Source: Limnanthes douglasii subsp. nivea (taxonomy: Eukaryota; Streptophyta; Magnoliopsida; Brassicales; Limnanthaceae). Taken from it: a stretch of DNA of 64,000 nucleotides. This document shows positions 44,575-58,275 of this stretch, piece by piece (within the stretch, counting starts at the first letter, position 1; each line of letters begins with the position of its first letter). A program made the translations under genes and the position numbers. The notes beneath the pieces are model-generated. The model saw nothing but the letters and a program-made list of their open reading frames with translations, did not search any database and was not told the origin of the DNA. The DNA lies in contig JAUPFV010000001.1 of assembly GCA_036936605.1 (NCBI GenBank), positions 113,096,771-113,160,770 of the forward strand, in the 5' to 3' direction.

Positions 44575-47500
44575 GTTTTGAATATTTTACCCAATCTAAT
44601 TTAAGATATTGGGTTTGTTTAGACCAGCAAATAATAGACTCTTCTAATCAAATAATTCAGTATTGGACTTTAGAAGCTCAATAAAGGTAAGATACTAGAG
44701 GATCTTTAACGCTCATCTTCATCAAAGACTTCGGCTTCAAGATAGGAATACTAGAAGGACTCATTATGGCAAAACCATAAGTTTTATGTTATTCCATTCA
44801 TTTTATTTATACGGTTTAGATGAATTAGATTCTAAGATAAAATCATGAGTATGAATACCTCGATTAATTTTAATTATCATCTATCAAGTGGTGATATCAG
44901 AACCGACTCTAATTCCACTTCCTATAGGATTATGAACTTAAAAATAAGTCTCCTAAAATTTAATTAATAAATTTAATTATTTAATTGATTCCATTAGAAG
45001 AAAAAAAATCCTCTAGAGTTGTTATAAGATTATGATTGATGTCTAAAGACCTATGCATGAAGTAGGTGTTAGATGAACATAAAATCACATATTTAGGAAC
45101 TAAATAAGTGCGATCGATGGACGTAATAGTTATTTGTTATTGTATGTTTATGTGCAATACGAATTTTTGAAAACAATTAAAGACGAAACCCTAAATCAGA
45201 AAGTGGGGTGTTTTAATTTTTCTCATAAACTAGGGAGCTCTTCGCGACCAACATCATGATCAGTGAACTGCACTTTGTTGTGAACACCCCGATTGTGGTT
45301 GTGGCGAAGGTGCACTGCGGGTTCCAAAACTTTTTTTTCCAGCTTTTTTTTATGATACTTTCAAGTGAGGTTATTGTACGTACCCAATACAGAGGTATAG
45401 CCATCCAATTCAGAGATTTGTGATATCATATGTATGTATGTATGTACACAGGCTTAATGCATGTTTAGTATTTTATGTATGTATGTATGTATGTATGTAT
45501 GTATGTATATTGGAACAACATGTTTCTAATGTGTTATTTAACATGATTTGCACGTTTAGGCTGGTTAATAATTCAAAATAGTTGTCATGTTTGGGTGTTG
45601 TGCTATGTGTTTAAGGGTTCAAATTTATGTGACCCCAGTAGGTGCACATTACAAAGTATATGAAGTTATAAACGTATTGCTGTTGACATTTTGTCTCTAG
45701 GATTTATGGCATGATAACATGCATGCCCATAGATTTTTTTGTTTCTAAAACATGGTGTCTGATTGACATTCATCTCCATTCAGATGTCTAAGCATTAGAT
45801 GAGATACATCACATCATTGAACTACTTATGATACTCAAAGTGTATTATGATATGATGAATTTAGGTTTTATTTAGTAAGATAAACGTCAAGTCGCGGTGA
45901 TACATACTAAAATATGTATATTGAGATGCTCATTCTCTAGGACTGATTGGCAGACTGGGTATCCTACATCAATAGGTAATATCGGGTTACTCGTAAAAAG
46001 ATAAGAGTTTATGGTGTTACAGCTTAAGGAACAGTTGTTGTATGTGTAAGTCAGCCACTACGGAATATTACCATATATATTTTCTGATGGTGAGCACCTG
46101 GTATATGATGTCGTTGTTGCGTTTACACGCACCATACTCATGCATAACTGATTTTTCATTATTGAAAGGTTATTTTAGTTACCATGATCAATCAGGTATG
46201 ACCCTTAAGGAGGCTTGATTGATCTAGATATGGCATAAAATATATAATGCTTAACCTCAAAGTATTGGCTCTAGTTGTAATGTATAACATGTTGGCGCCT
46301 AAATCTTCACAAATGATTATAATGAATATAATACATATGAACTACCAATTATAACCTTTAATCTAATAACCTCATCTATTTTATGTTATATATATATATA
46401 TATATTCTTTAAGTGCTGCAAGTATAGAATATTGTTATACGTTACGTAACCTAATCTAAATTATTAAAATATAATGGAAACAATTATATGTTTATTAGGT
46501 AACAACACTTGAATATCTAATTTAGAATCCAACCATATACAACGATAAAACTTATGGAATATTATTTAAAACATATCATGGAATACTATTTAAAACATAT
46601 CATGAAATATTATCTATAAGTTACAAATTTTATTTCCAAAATTAAAAAATTTCAACGTTTCACCTCTTCATTTTTGAAGTGGTTGAACCTAGAATTTATG
46701 TAAATCAAGAATTCGTTTAAGACCGATCGTAAAAAATTATATACAAATAATTTAAATTCTAACTATAGGGTCAAAATTCAGGCAAAAAATTCAAAAAATT
46801 AATCTCTAATTCAGAATAAAAGTGGTGTTAATGATTTTTTGGGTGTTTATATCGAGTGTCAAAACAAAACATGATTGGATAACTTTACACGACAATATAT
46901 TAGGGTTCGGTTAGTTAATAAAGGTTGTTTTTTTTCATCTAAAATTTAGAGATCTATATGATAACTTAGTTTTAATTTTGAATAACCAAGTATTTTAGTT
47001 AGAAGTTCAGAATTCACCAATAAAAAGACTTAGAAATAATAATTATCTAAAGAATATATATATTAAGTAATAAAGATAATTATGTGCATAAAAATTCATC
47101 CTTTAAGTAAACATAATTTAAGTATAATAATATATTAAATTTGCAATCTCTTTCGGGTTTTATAGATGAATTTAGTAAATTATTATGAATTTTATTAATT
47201 TAGTGAAAGTGGGTTAGATTTAGAGTTGTTTGTTGTATTAATTATCGTAAGTTATAGTAATTGCTACATGCCATCAAAAAATTTATGTTAGTTATGAGGT
47301 TTTGAAAAATAATTAGTCCATTGACTCTCTACTTTCTAGATAGATAATTCATCGACTAAAAACGTCTGGTGGGAGTCCCTTGACAATCTATTTTTGATTA
47401 AATTCGTCCATTGTGCGTGTTGAATTTCCATCTTGGACTAAGTTAGTCCATGATTTTCTATTTTTGATAAAGTTAATCTTTTGACTATCCATTCTCGAAG

Positions 47501-47650
47501 ATGTTAGTCCATTTATAAACACACGTGAGTAATTAACTTTACCCAAAATGAATAGTCAATGGGCTACAACCAAAATATTTTTGTCAAAAGACTATATGTC
47601 TATAGAGTTGATAGACAAGGGTATACCACCATGAATTTTATAAACGAACG
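44575..47650. other. Decayed intergenic DNA with short microsatellites
   Basis: No coding domain recognised. Holds (ATGT)n at 45430-45447 and 45474-45509 and a short (TA)n near 46391-46406. gtgatatcagaaccgactc near 44890 resembles a mutated copia PBS but has no LTR partner that I could find. Confidence 0.45.
45474..45509. repeat. (TATG)n microsatellite
   Basis: About nine uninterrupted tatg units. A shorter run of the same motif lies at 45430-45447. Confidence 0.95.

Positions 47651-47651
<1 letters not shown>

Positions 47652-47709
<58 letters not shown>
47652..47709. repeat. (AT)~29 microsatellite
   Basis: Perfect alternating AT over 58 bp; a cruciform- and slippage-prone run. Confidence 0.97.
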
Positions 47710-47712
<3 letters not shown>

Positions 47713-47772
47713 TAGAGAGTGGTATTCAGGCTTGTTATGAAAATGTCCAATAAAAGTAATCAATTGGAATAT

Positions 47773-47921
47773 TGAACAACAACAGCAACAACAACAGCAG
47801 CAGCAGCAATAACAGTAACAAGAACAACAAGAACAACAACAACAACAACAACACAGCAGCAGCAACATCAACAACAACAACACCAGCAGCAACAACAACA
47901 AAAACAACAACAACAACAATT
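47773..47921. repeat. Compound CAA/CAG triplet repeat
   Basis: About 150 bp of aac/caa, cag and variants. Keeps many frames open (poly-Asn/Ser/Thr plus, poly-Leu/Val minus), giving spurious ORFs such as 47638-47919 and 47735-48088 on the minus strand. It could be an expanded Gln tract of a lost gene, but no flanking coding sequence supports that. Confidence 0.9.
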
Positions 47922-49949
47922 GGCGTAAGTAGTACGTCTATTCTCTTCTTATTTCCCATGTTCACGGGTCTCCACCAAGTTTTGACACCCGTCACTGAAA
48001 AAAAAGCCTTTGTTAAAAACAGTTGTCCGACTCTCTGTAATGTAACACCGAGACAAACTATTTGTTGAAACCATACAAAACATGTCATACCAAGTCATCA
48101 TTTTTCTCAGTTGTCGATCATTCTTGGATAGCTCTAGTTCGAATAAACAATACTCACAAAATCATATATCTCCTTATTTTCATAATGGAACTAACCCTAT
48201 TTCCACACTGCATAACCCACTTCTTCAAACATATTTTTCTTTTTAGTTCTTATTTGAACGGATCATCTAAGGTCTCTCTTACAAATTTCTTTTTACGTGT
48301 AAGCTCATATGTATTCCACTCAACACCTTCCATTATGGTCGTACCTCAACCATTTGAAACCATGTTCAACTATTTTCCGTACTTTCTTTCATTCTCTAGA
48401 ATTTCTACCACAACTCATATTCTTAACCAGATCAATAAAGAAACCTCTCAAATTTCAGCCCACTCTTCGCAGAGCGCAATCTCTCTTAATATGACCAAAT
48501 GTCTCATTTATCACCCGCATTTCTTCATAATCTATTTATCCTAGGCCCAGACTCTTCCACCCAATTCATATATGAATCGTGTATCAAGATCATTTGCTCA
48601 AACCTTAAACAAAAAAGAAGAGCATATTATCAAGCTCATTACTTGATGGTTAAAGCTCACTCAAATGTTTTGATCCTTTAGTCCTTCCTTACATGCATAT
48701 GTTGCATTTGATGGCCACTTGCTACCTTCGTTCATTGTCCAACACCCCATCTATCTTGTTTACTATATTAGTTGTCACCAATAGTTGCACGCGACCTCTT
48801 CTAATTAGATTTTTGCCTGCCCATACTATTTTAGTTCGACAATTCTGTTAAACCCAAAATCTAATTGGGCCAAATCGTCGCCAACGTAAAAGATAATATA
48901 TAATTGATGATTTTGATAAATATTTCGATTAATCCTACTTATTTAGTAAAAACAATCCCGCATGTACAGTATACCAGGCATGAGTTGATTTTCCCAATTG
49001 ATGTTATCGATAAATAATCCAAAACATGGAGTAAAACCAAAACAAGATACTTCTTGGGCAATAAGCTTACAACGATACAAGTAATTGCAACAGTTGAGTA
49101 TCTCTCGAGCTCGTATAGGCTTGAATAATGTAAAGACGACTATTATTTTTCAAATTTTATACAAGAGACCAAACAACGGATGTTTTGGAGAGTGGACCAT
49201 GGAATTTTAGTGGATATTTACTTTAGTTGAAATATCGAGTTAGGACCCTTTGAATAAAAATCTTAATTTGGGTCAAGTTTTTCAAATTTCCACAAACTTT
49301 GGACCTCTAAAGGTACCATATACATAGCAAGCGATCTTTGAATTCTGAATTTGGTCGACAGATAAACTGAAGGCCAAATTAGATCGGGATTTGTTTGAGT
49401 ATATAACATTATATAGTTCACTCTCAAGTACCATAAATGGGTTATTATTGTCAACAAAGGGATATCCTCATGTAAATCTTCAACGTAACCCGACCAATTA
49501 TCATCTCACAATCGCATCTGATGAATATGATCCAAGTGAGCAACGAGACAATTGTGATGAGGTCGTATCCCCTATAAATTACTAAGCCAACCACAAGTCA
49601 AGAAGTAAAGTCGATACGGTGGACGTGATGATCATGGAACGGTATTAAACTCCTTGTGAGTATTTTATTATAATAACAACTTCATAGAAAGTCCGATGAC
49701 TTAACAAGCCATTTGTCAAATTGATGCCTTTGATTTTGTTTTTAGCAATCACATATCCCTTATATACTTGTTAACAAACCAATTTTTTTTTTTATTTCGA
49801 AAGTAAACTATATTATATATAAAATGTTACTATATTGGCATGTCCTTACAAATTCACAATCTTATTATTTATTTAAAATTTGGATAGCTTGAAATCCTAC
49901 CATTTTTAATGTATCAAATCTCAGTATGAGCTTTTAATTTATTGATTTA
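47922..49949. other. Intergenic stretch without recognised content
   Basis: A 160-codon plus ORF (48062-48544) is pyrimidine-rich, with no domain on either strand that I recognise. Nothing else found. Confidence 0.4.
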
Positions 49950-52300
49950 GATGTAAATTTCCTCACTTCACCCACCAACTTCCATCCAACCAACACTTAT
50001 GCCTTCAATAATGGCGTCAACCATATCCCTCTATGGTTGGACCTTACTTCACGTAAGTTCCAAACTAGACGATAAAACTGGCTATTCTGATCTCTAGAAT
50101 ACCTTAATAATTTCAAAACATTATACTTATATGTGTAAATTATCTTACATGCGTGTAATAATATACCAATATTCTTGGTTTAACAAGAAACCAAACGACC
50201 AAATTGCTTTTGAAATTGGACATGTTCTCCTTAATAACGATTGAGACAACTCATTTCATATGTTTTTCACCAACTTCAACCATCCACGTACTTCTAATCA
50301 TACCATTTTCATCCTCAATCTCGACACTTCCATACCTCATACCAAAAAATAATTTTACGTATTCGATATATAACACTCATCCAAAATATAACAAAATAGT
50401 TACCACTTGTTGGAAAGTTTTGCTAACATACATTAAAAATTCAACTATCACCGCTAAACTTACATGTTTTTTAAAATGGTCTATGTAGCTTCAATCCCCA
50501 CAAATTAATCAATATTAGTGGTAATTACTAACAAGTCAAATATTCATTTAGCCCAAACAAATATATCAATGAACCCTTTCAATTGTGACCTCTTGTCCAC
50601 TTAAATTGAAACCTTAAAGACCTTTATTTTTCCAAGTCGGGCAGAAGAATCCTTTAAAAAAAACCTTTTGTCAGTCCTGGCTCAAACTCTAACACCAAGT
50701 GTTTCCACAATAATGTCGAAACCTGAATCATGGAAATTATCTCTGTCAACAACAATCAAAGGACCCCCATAAGCGTGGAAAATATTTTCGTTAGATATAT
50801 ATCAAACTTTTATGAAGTTAAACTAAAATGGATTAACCCGAAATCCCTAGATTTTTGAACTTGATCACCTCCAAAATTTCCTCCCACAGAAAATCCACCA
50901 AGACCCTTCATGTTACAGATGATGAATTTAAAAGTTTTATATTCAACATTGATAGTAACAAGGCTTCATGGTCGGATGACTATAACTATTATTTATTCAA
51001 AAAATCACGGCCTATCATAGGAAAATATATTTATAATGAAATTCATATTGTCTTTAAATCTGATCTCCTCGATAAATACTGGAAGAAAAATCATATTTAG
51101 TTGACTTTAGGATAATTTTCTATTGCGATGTCAATTAAAAGATCATCTCTAAATTCATGGCCCATATATTTATTATATCCCCTCTATAATAGATAAATCT
51201 TAATCCTCTTTTCTACTAGCCCATAATATCAATGATAATAATCCTATTTCTGAATAAATACTAAAGGTATTGCAGACCAATCATAAGAATGTTTAGGTCA
51301 CCTTAAAAATAATATAATAAAAGCATATGCTAATATCAGAGAGTACCTTATTCTAGATTTTCTGGTTGCTATGGAATTCTCGGATAAAATTATCTCGTGG
51401 ATTATCCAATAAAGCATTAGTATTTCATTTAGTCTCAACATTAGCGACGATCCACATAGCTCATTAAGGTCGTAATGTCCTTAGACAAGGTGACCCATTT
51501 TCACATTTTCTCTTTGTCCTAGTAATCTAAGTTGTCTCTAGTATCCTTTAGGGAAAAAATTATTTATATTACTTTTAAATTACATTAAAAATATCACAAA
51601 CAGAATAAACAAGTGAGTTTCATTACCTCTAAAGCCTCCAAGTAAACCCGCGTAAAAATTATATTTTTTTATTTATAATCAGACTCTCTCTCTTCAAGAT
51701 ACTCTTTGTAACATGCTTGGCTATGAACTAGGTAAAATTCTCGCTAGATACTTAGGAATCCCTCTTACCAATGAATGCATATATTATAATGTATGTAAAC
51801 CTCTTTTGATAAATTCATCTCCCACATTGAATCATGAACCTTAAAGAATCTCTTATATGTCGAAAAAAATCCAGCTAATCAAATATATCATTTTCACAGG
51901 TCAAATCTATTGGTCCTCCATATTTATTTCTTTCGTCCGAAGTATAAAAGACCTAACCCAATAAAGTTATCGTTTTCTCTTATTTTTCCATGAAATGAAA
52001 AATTTAGAGGTCACGGTATCTTTGTCCACGGTAAATTTACCTTCGTATGAGGGGGTCCCGATATTTTATATTTAAACATCTAGAATTAGTCGTCCGCCTA
52101 AAACATATATGGTTTATTAGTAGTGAGAAATATTTATCCATCTCGTGTGATTGGATCATTTCTAAAAAAAATAGATTATAACTTTATAAACTCTTCCTAT
52201 TGAATCGTCTCCCTTTCAGGTATGAAGTAAAATCCTTCATCTCATACTTATTGCCATCAATTTATATGTTGTAGAGTATGCTCAAATATTTTTCCTTAAA
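49950..52300 (+). pseudogene. Dead LINE (L1-type) EN-RT remnant
   Basis: Endonuclease end: WFNKKPNDQIAFEIGHVLLN and FHMFFTNFNHPRTSNHT (50175-50320), matching FTWxNxQ...LDRVLxNxxW...SDHSP of plant L1 ORF2. A linker follows (FTYSIYNTHPKYNKIV, CWKVL near 50350-50420). RT start: DDEFKSFIFNIDSNKASWSD (50930-50985), equivalent to the IDxxKAPGPDG block. Later pieces are LVAMEFSDKIISWI (near 51365) and GYELGKILARYLGIPLTNE (51716-51772), then QLIKYIIFTGQIYWSSIFI (51868-51930). Stops are frequent and the YxDD region is not recognisable. The first catalytic part of EN is missing. Confidence 0.78.
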
Positions 52301-53240
52301 CTGTACGAATAAAAAAAATTATATGCACACACCAACCATGTCAAGCACTGTGGAAACACGCATATAAGTATCAAAGACAAGCACTTAACATTGAAATGAT
52401 TTCTCGGTACTAGACAATTTTCTTGATATTAAACACACGAATATAAAAACATCGTTCAAGGAGTGAAAGGTAAAACCTAATTTTGCACAAGAATCGTGGT
52501 TATTCAAAGTAGTGAAAATGATAGTGGATACATTTTGATAAATTAGTGTGTGAATATTTTGTTACAATGATATATTTTTTCATTGTGCATTCAAGATAAC
52601 ACTTATGGTTAAAGAAAACCGTGTTATAAAAATTTATATAATCGACAAGAGGTGAAAAACTTATAACTCTGTTATGAAAATGAAATGGCACAAATAATAA
52701 TTTATACAAAATGAATCTCGAGGATTGGTGTTTTGGTGGTTTTGACCGTCAATATGATAGAGAGCAGAGGCTCTATATCGTAAAAAATATTCTTGAAGTA
52801 CTTGATCTAAATTTAACTAAGGACATTCCCCATAACGAATCGACGGGGACAAAATGCCATGCAAACGTTTTGATTAAATATAGTTGACCAAACGAGATAA
52901 ATATTATATTCAGATGTGATCACACACACCAGGAGTGCAAGCACATCTCTAACCCTCATAATATTTTCAAGCAAAATAAAATTAAAACCATTCAAACTAA
53001 AAATGATATTCTCGTCTAAAACTAGCAAAGCCCCAAAGATATAAAAAAATTGAAAAGTTATAAACGATTAGATTTTTAAACCTAAAATATTAACGTATTA
53101 TGACCATATTTCCTCATACAGTCATTCAAACATAACTGAGGTAACAAATTTAAATGTGGATGGTCATTGTAGTTTTAATTATATCATTATCTCTTGTATA
53201 ATAACTCAAGAAGCATGGGCCAACCTTTGTATGACCGACT
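52301..53240. other. Intergenic stretch without recognised content
   Basis: Only short ORFs with no domain. AT-rich. Confidence 0.4.
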
Positions 53241-53243
53241 TTA

Positions 53244-56200
53244 CACTACAAGCAAAAGGTTAGATATTGAATTAAAGTGGTTAAAGTGTAATTATCGTGT
53301 TGCTTGATAGCATGATGTCATTGTCATTTTTTGTCAACTACTACCATATTTAAATGCACTATTTTTAGACTTTCTCTTTGATGGAGCTCAACTTATTTAC
53401 CTCTCAAAGGTGTTTCGCCGACGTGTCTCACCGAAAGAAATTAAATTTGCATTGACATTATGAACATGAATTATTTCGTTGACGTTAGTAAAAATGTTTA
53501 TCTAGATATTTATATACGCTTAATCTATAAAGTATATTTTATAATAATATCTAATTTGGTTTGACTGGTCCTTCTCAAACCTACTTACATTAAAAGTCGT
53601 TCATTCTATAGCCTTCAGTGGTTTCCATAAGAAGGTATAACTGGATTGATGTATTATACAGCATTATAGTAGATTTCCTGCATATATATAAGGTACTAAA
53701 AAAATATAACAAAGTTATAAATCGTACCTAAGATTAATCAATATATGTGTTGTTATATGTTTCAATTCAAACTACTTTATTTTTAACGTTTTTTTATATT
53801 TATTGATATTTTTTTCTTAAGACACTATGTCGAACATAATTATTGGTGCGAAGCTGATATGAATTTGATTTGTTTTTAGTAATTCAATTGGGTCAAAATC
53901 ATTTTTATATGTTAAATTAGTCTTACAACTAATTTCGACCCACGTGGTCGAAATCAACTTCCTTAATAAAAAATGAAAATTTTATATTTTTTACACCGAC
54001 GGTCGAAATCAGATATTTTCATATTTCATCTCTTCTCAAAAGACATAATGTTTACTTCATATTTCGACCCACTGAAATTAAATTTGAAGCTTTTTCAAAA
54101 TGCATTTGCTTTCGACCGCATGGGTCAAAATCAGTTGCAAATTTGAACAAAAATTAATACATGACTTCTATTATCTTCCAATCTTAGTTGTTTTTTAGTT
54201 TTGCTTATGTATTTGTAATTTTTTTCTTTATTGTTGTATCAAAAATTATGTAAATCTGAATTTAAAAAATACGTACAAAATTATACATAGGATCATATCA
54301 AAATCCAAACATACGTTTGAATATCCCACATACAACACAAATCCAAAAAACAAGTACAAGTAAAATATATGTAATCAGGCACTATCATCATCCTTTTCAT
54401 AAGACTCGTATAATTGTATCTTATAATTCATTTGTATTTTGTTAGAGTGTCATACTTGGAAATCGTATTCCGTCATTGCGGACCGTCCTTATATAACCCA
54501 CACGCAAACTAACTTCGTGTGTCATATGCATCGATTCAACCATTGACTCTTCATATTCCAGACCCGGAGTAAAAATATACCATATATTTCCATTAATTCA
54601 ACGATCGTAATCTACTTGCAGTATACATTTCAAAACTTTTGATATGAATTGGACTATCTCATATATCGGTAAAAAGTTGTTCTCCTATTTAATCCAAGTC
54701 GATTCACTCCAAGGATTGAACATATTGGCCCTTACCTCTCTCTAATAAGTTTCTTTGTAAGAATATGTGATATGCATTGTATATAGTTAAATTTTCAAAC
54801 TACATGGTCCGGTTGATACAACTCGATCGTTTTATCAATCCTAATAGCATTGTCAAACCACACTAGTTTTCTCAGATGATTTAATCACTTCTTATACTCG
54901 TTCGGATGGAAAAAAAAAACCTAAAATGATTTTTTTTTATGAAAAATATATTAATTTCAAACAAAACTATGTAATTTAAAACACTGTAAAATGAGAATAC
55001 CGTATCAACATTTAAATGGTCGACTACGAGACACATTGTATTAAGATGAGGAAAGTAATGTTTTTGGTAAGTGAATTACGGTGTTTTAACCCACATAAAG
55101 ATATGCAACGTATATACTTGGTTTTGTAACTCACATACATATACGCATCATATATACTTGGTCAAATTGTTAATGTGACGGTTGGAAACTTTAAAATTGA
55201 TCGTATATCCAACACTTGACCAAGATATTAAAACTATTCATCTTTTTATACCATGTTTGGAAGCAGAACGTAACGTGCTATACAAGTCTACTAATATGTT
55301 CATCCCTCTTGCGTACTCATTAATTTTATGAAAATCCTCGATGACATACAACCAGTCAACCTCTACTATCGCCCCAATATTCTTGGTGAAAACAACGATT
55401 CTGAAAAAGAAAATGACATAAGCTAATGTGTAAAAACATGCATCTGTTAAATTTGATCCACGGTGGAAGAAAGTAAGGGCGGTGAAAGTTTCATTTAGCC
55501 AATTCATCCTTAACATGTTCCATTTATTAAATTTTACCTTCGTTTTGGTTAGGTAATGTTAATACCAAGAAACCTCGACAGTATGACCGTACCTCTCGAT
55601 TTTTTTTGTTAACAAGATCAATAATTTATTCTTTCATCAGTAAGCTTGTAATGTTGGTCACATCGTCTCACGTGATCATCATATCTCTAAAGTATAAATA
55701 AAACTTGTTGCTCTTCTGATGTCTTCTTTTCATGAATGCGCCTTCCATTGAGATTTTGTGTTCTAATGGCATAACTCATCCAACATTGGCTCATATAATA
55801 TCTTTGACTGATATCTCAATATCTGGTTGGTTGTGCAAGTCCAAACCCAAGTGTCTATGGGCATTGTGAAACCAAAAAAATGTACCTCATATCTTTCCTA
55901 TAAACCAACATTTATATTTTTTAAATAAAACATAATATGCATAATATTCATTAATGAACTCGTTACAAGTTCATAGATTCTTACCTTCTCGTAATAGACA
56001 TGGTATACCATGTAAACCAATTATTATTTATATTTCCTCAAAATATGAGGAAACCTTGTTAAAAACTTTATGATATTTTTATATAGTCTATACTTCCTTG
56101 AGCTTCAACCTTCTTATATTCCGATAAAGGATCTAGCTCTAGAGGTGGAGGTAAGGGCTTTGAATAATACATAGTGGTTCGGGATGAAGTGATCGCGAAG

Positions 56201-56504
56201 ATTACGCTTCTCTTGAAAATAACTTTTTTTTGTAAATATTTGGTGTTATCATGTTGCATTTACGAAAAAATATTTAACTCTATCGAACCATCAACGTAAG
56301 TTATACAAAAAAACTATATTATAAAAGCATAAACATAACCATCACAAAACATCTTCGTCAAAAGAACCGTGATTAGATGCATTTTTTGCTCCAAAATTAT
56401 TTATGTTAATGCAACTAAATTTGGCCTAAGGGTCGAAACCAGATACATTTATATTGTATATAATTTTGATTATATGGATAGATTTTACTTTCACTTTTGT
56501 AGTG
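53244..56504. mobile_element. Possible decayed CACTA-like element
   Basis: The left end reads cactacaagcaaaagg; the right end reads gtgaaa-side ttttgtagtg, i.e. CACTACAAAAGTG on the complement, so the ends share CACTACAA. Subterminal copies of a ggtcgaaatc/tcgaccca motif occur at 53890-54135 and once near 56430. The flanking trinucleotides (tta and cga) do not match, so the ends may belong to different or eroded elements. No TNP-type transposase found. Confidence 0.35.
55238..55516 (-). pseudogene. Plant-mobile-domain-like fragment
   Basis: 92-codon minus frame: RMNWLNETFTALTF, ACFYTLAYVIFFFRIVVFTK, VDWLYVIEDFHKINEYARGM, ILVDLYSTLRSASKHGIKR. This resembles the plant mobile domain (the aminotransferase-like domain of MAIL1/MAIN and many MULE- and gypsy-derived ORFs): a WL..TF block, a hydrophobic helix ending LF, a xxWxxxLxDFxxxxxYxWG-like block, then LYxxLxxAS. 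Flanking minus-strand sequence is too decayed to extend it. Not a functional gene. Confidence 0.5.
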
Positions 56505-57237
56505 CGAATCTTGATCCGTAGCAATATTAACGGAAACCTGAAAAAAAAAATCACGAAGTAGCAGCAACAGTTACGAAACTTATACTTTAATTTCTTCGAA
56601 TCTTATTCTAAATCACAAAATCTAAGTATTTAACGTTAGGTCATAGTTAGAAGAACTTGGAAAGTGAAATTTAATACTATTAAAAACTAAAAAAGTCATG
56701 GTTTTAAAAAACGTAAAAAATAAAATAAAACTCTAATTATAACTCATATAAACACTTAAAATTTCAAGAAAACAAGAATATCTGATAGGATATAACAAAC
56801 GTTTTGATTCCTTGGATTTATAAACAAAACTTGGAATTGCTTAGTATTTTTGTTCGAAACGTTTCCTAATTTTAAAATTAGAAAAAAATGATTTAACCAA
56901 TTCTTTTTATATAGATTCGTGAACTCTTTTAATAATAATTTTACACTTTCAATAATAATATAGACAACTTGAAAAAGAGTAAAATATGACGTTATCCATA
57001 TAAATAGTAACGTTTATATAGCCTATAACATAAAACAATTATGATATTTAGGTTTATATAGCTTATAGAAAATAATCATCATTAGAATAAGAAATGAATT
57101 TGAAATAAATATAATTTCAAAGAAAAACCTAAAAGACTCTCTTCTTTATCCTCTTTGCTTATGCTCAACGGTAACTTTCATAACATTCTGGTTTTTCCTT
57201 GGCAATCTTCTGGTTTGATGAACTCATCATGTAATGA
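56505..57237. other. AT-rich intergenic stretch
   Basis: No gene, repeat family or RNA recognised. Confidence 0.45.
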
Positions 57238-58275
57238 TTGAGAGCTTCCAATGTCGATCCAAAGAAAACAGTTGAAAATCAGTATTCTATCCTTGTATCT
57301 GAGCTCTCTCTTTTCCCAAGCTATTGGCCTTTAACCAAGTTCCTCATCCCTTCTCTAGGCTTTCTAAGTTCTGTCCTACTGGTGATTGTTGGTCTGTTAG
57401 ACGAAGATTTGAATCTGTCCTCTGGGAATCAGTCTGCTCTAGTTAAGCATTCAAGCTATGAATCTTACTGCTTTGATTCAACCATATCCCTATTGGAGGA
57501 TGCTGGTTTGATTGTTGTCAAAGACTTTGCTTCTCACTCTAGGGATCGGAATGACCATGCCAAATATCAAAAATCGTCCTCATTTGTCCTTACTTTTTCC
57601 CACCGTAAGCTTATCAAAGCTTCTTTTGAAAATACTAAGTCTTGGTCTGCGGAGGATAACCTGTGCTCTAAAGGTTATCATCTTCGTAATCTTATTGACA
57701 ACTCCAACATAAACCATCATACCTTCTTCCTGGTCTATGATTCCCATAGAACTCCTAGGCTCTCCCTCTCTCCATTGGTTTTTACCAGAATCTCCCACTT
57801 CTACTCCAAAAATACACTCTCAATCCATGAACCTAAAGTCCATTCAAGCATTCAATTCAGTCCTCATTCTTCTATCTTATCCCTCTCTTACTTGAGTCTA
57901 GTTTTTCCATATTCTGAATTTAGTTACCTCATTTACTGCAGTAATTCTGCTTTCTACTGCCAAACTAAATTGTTTCTGGTTGAAAATCCTAACTTAGTTA
58001 TCTCAGCCAACTTCATACCCAACGGTCTAATTCAAGTATTCAAACTCATTTCTTGTCTCTTATCTCAAAAGCAGTACCCAACCTACTCTTCACATTTATT
58101 TATCCTTCTTTGGGTGTACTGCAAAGCCCATTTCCTTCATTCTTTATCCTCCCTTAATATTTCTTACCTTTTCAAGCTCAAACACAATTGTACTGCCTCT
58201 AGACAATTTCTGGCCTCCTCCTACCCCTTTTCTAAGTCCCTCCCTATCTTATTTGCTTCCTATGTCGACACCTAG
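57238..58275 (+). other. 345-codon open frame of unknown nature in pyrimidine-rich DNA
   Basis: The longest intron-free frame after the EDR4 exon. The translation is rich in Ser, Leu, Phe and Tyr, with no repeat, signal or domain that I recognise. The plus strand here is strongly C/T-rich through about 59000, which by itself makes stop codons rare. It lies directly upstream of a LINE, so it may be that element's 5' leader or the beginning of ORF1. I do not call it a gene. Confidence 0.35.

Noticed and set aside
44890..44910. gtgatatcagaaccgac as a copia primer-binding site
   Set aside because: Two deviations from the consensus, and no LTR or gag found next to it.
47638..48088. Poly-Leu/poly-Val minus-strand ORFs and a poly-Asn/Thr plus ORF
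   Set aside because: Products of the CAA/CAG and AT microsatellites.
48062..48544. 160-codon plus ORF
   Set aside because: No domain on either strand; composition like surrounding intergenic DNA.
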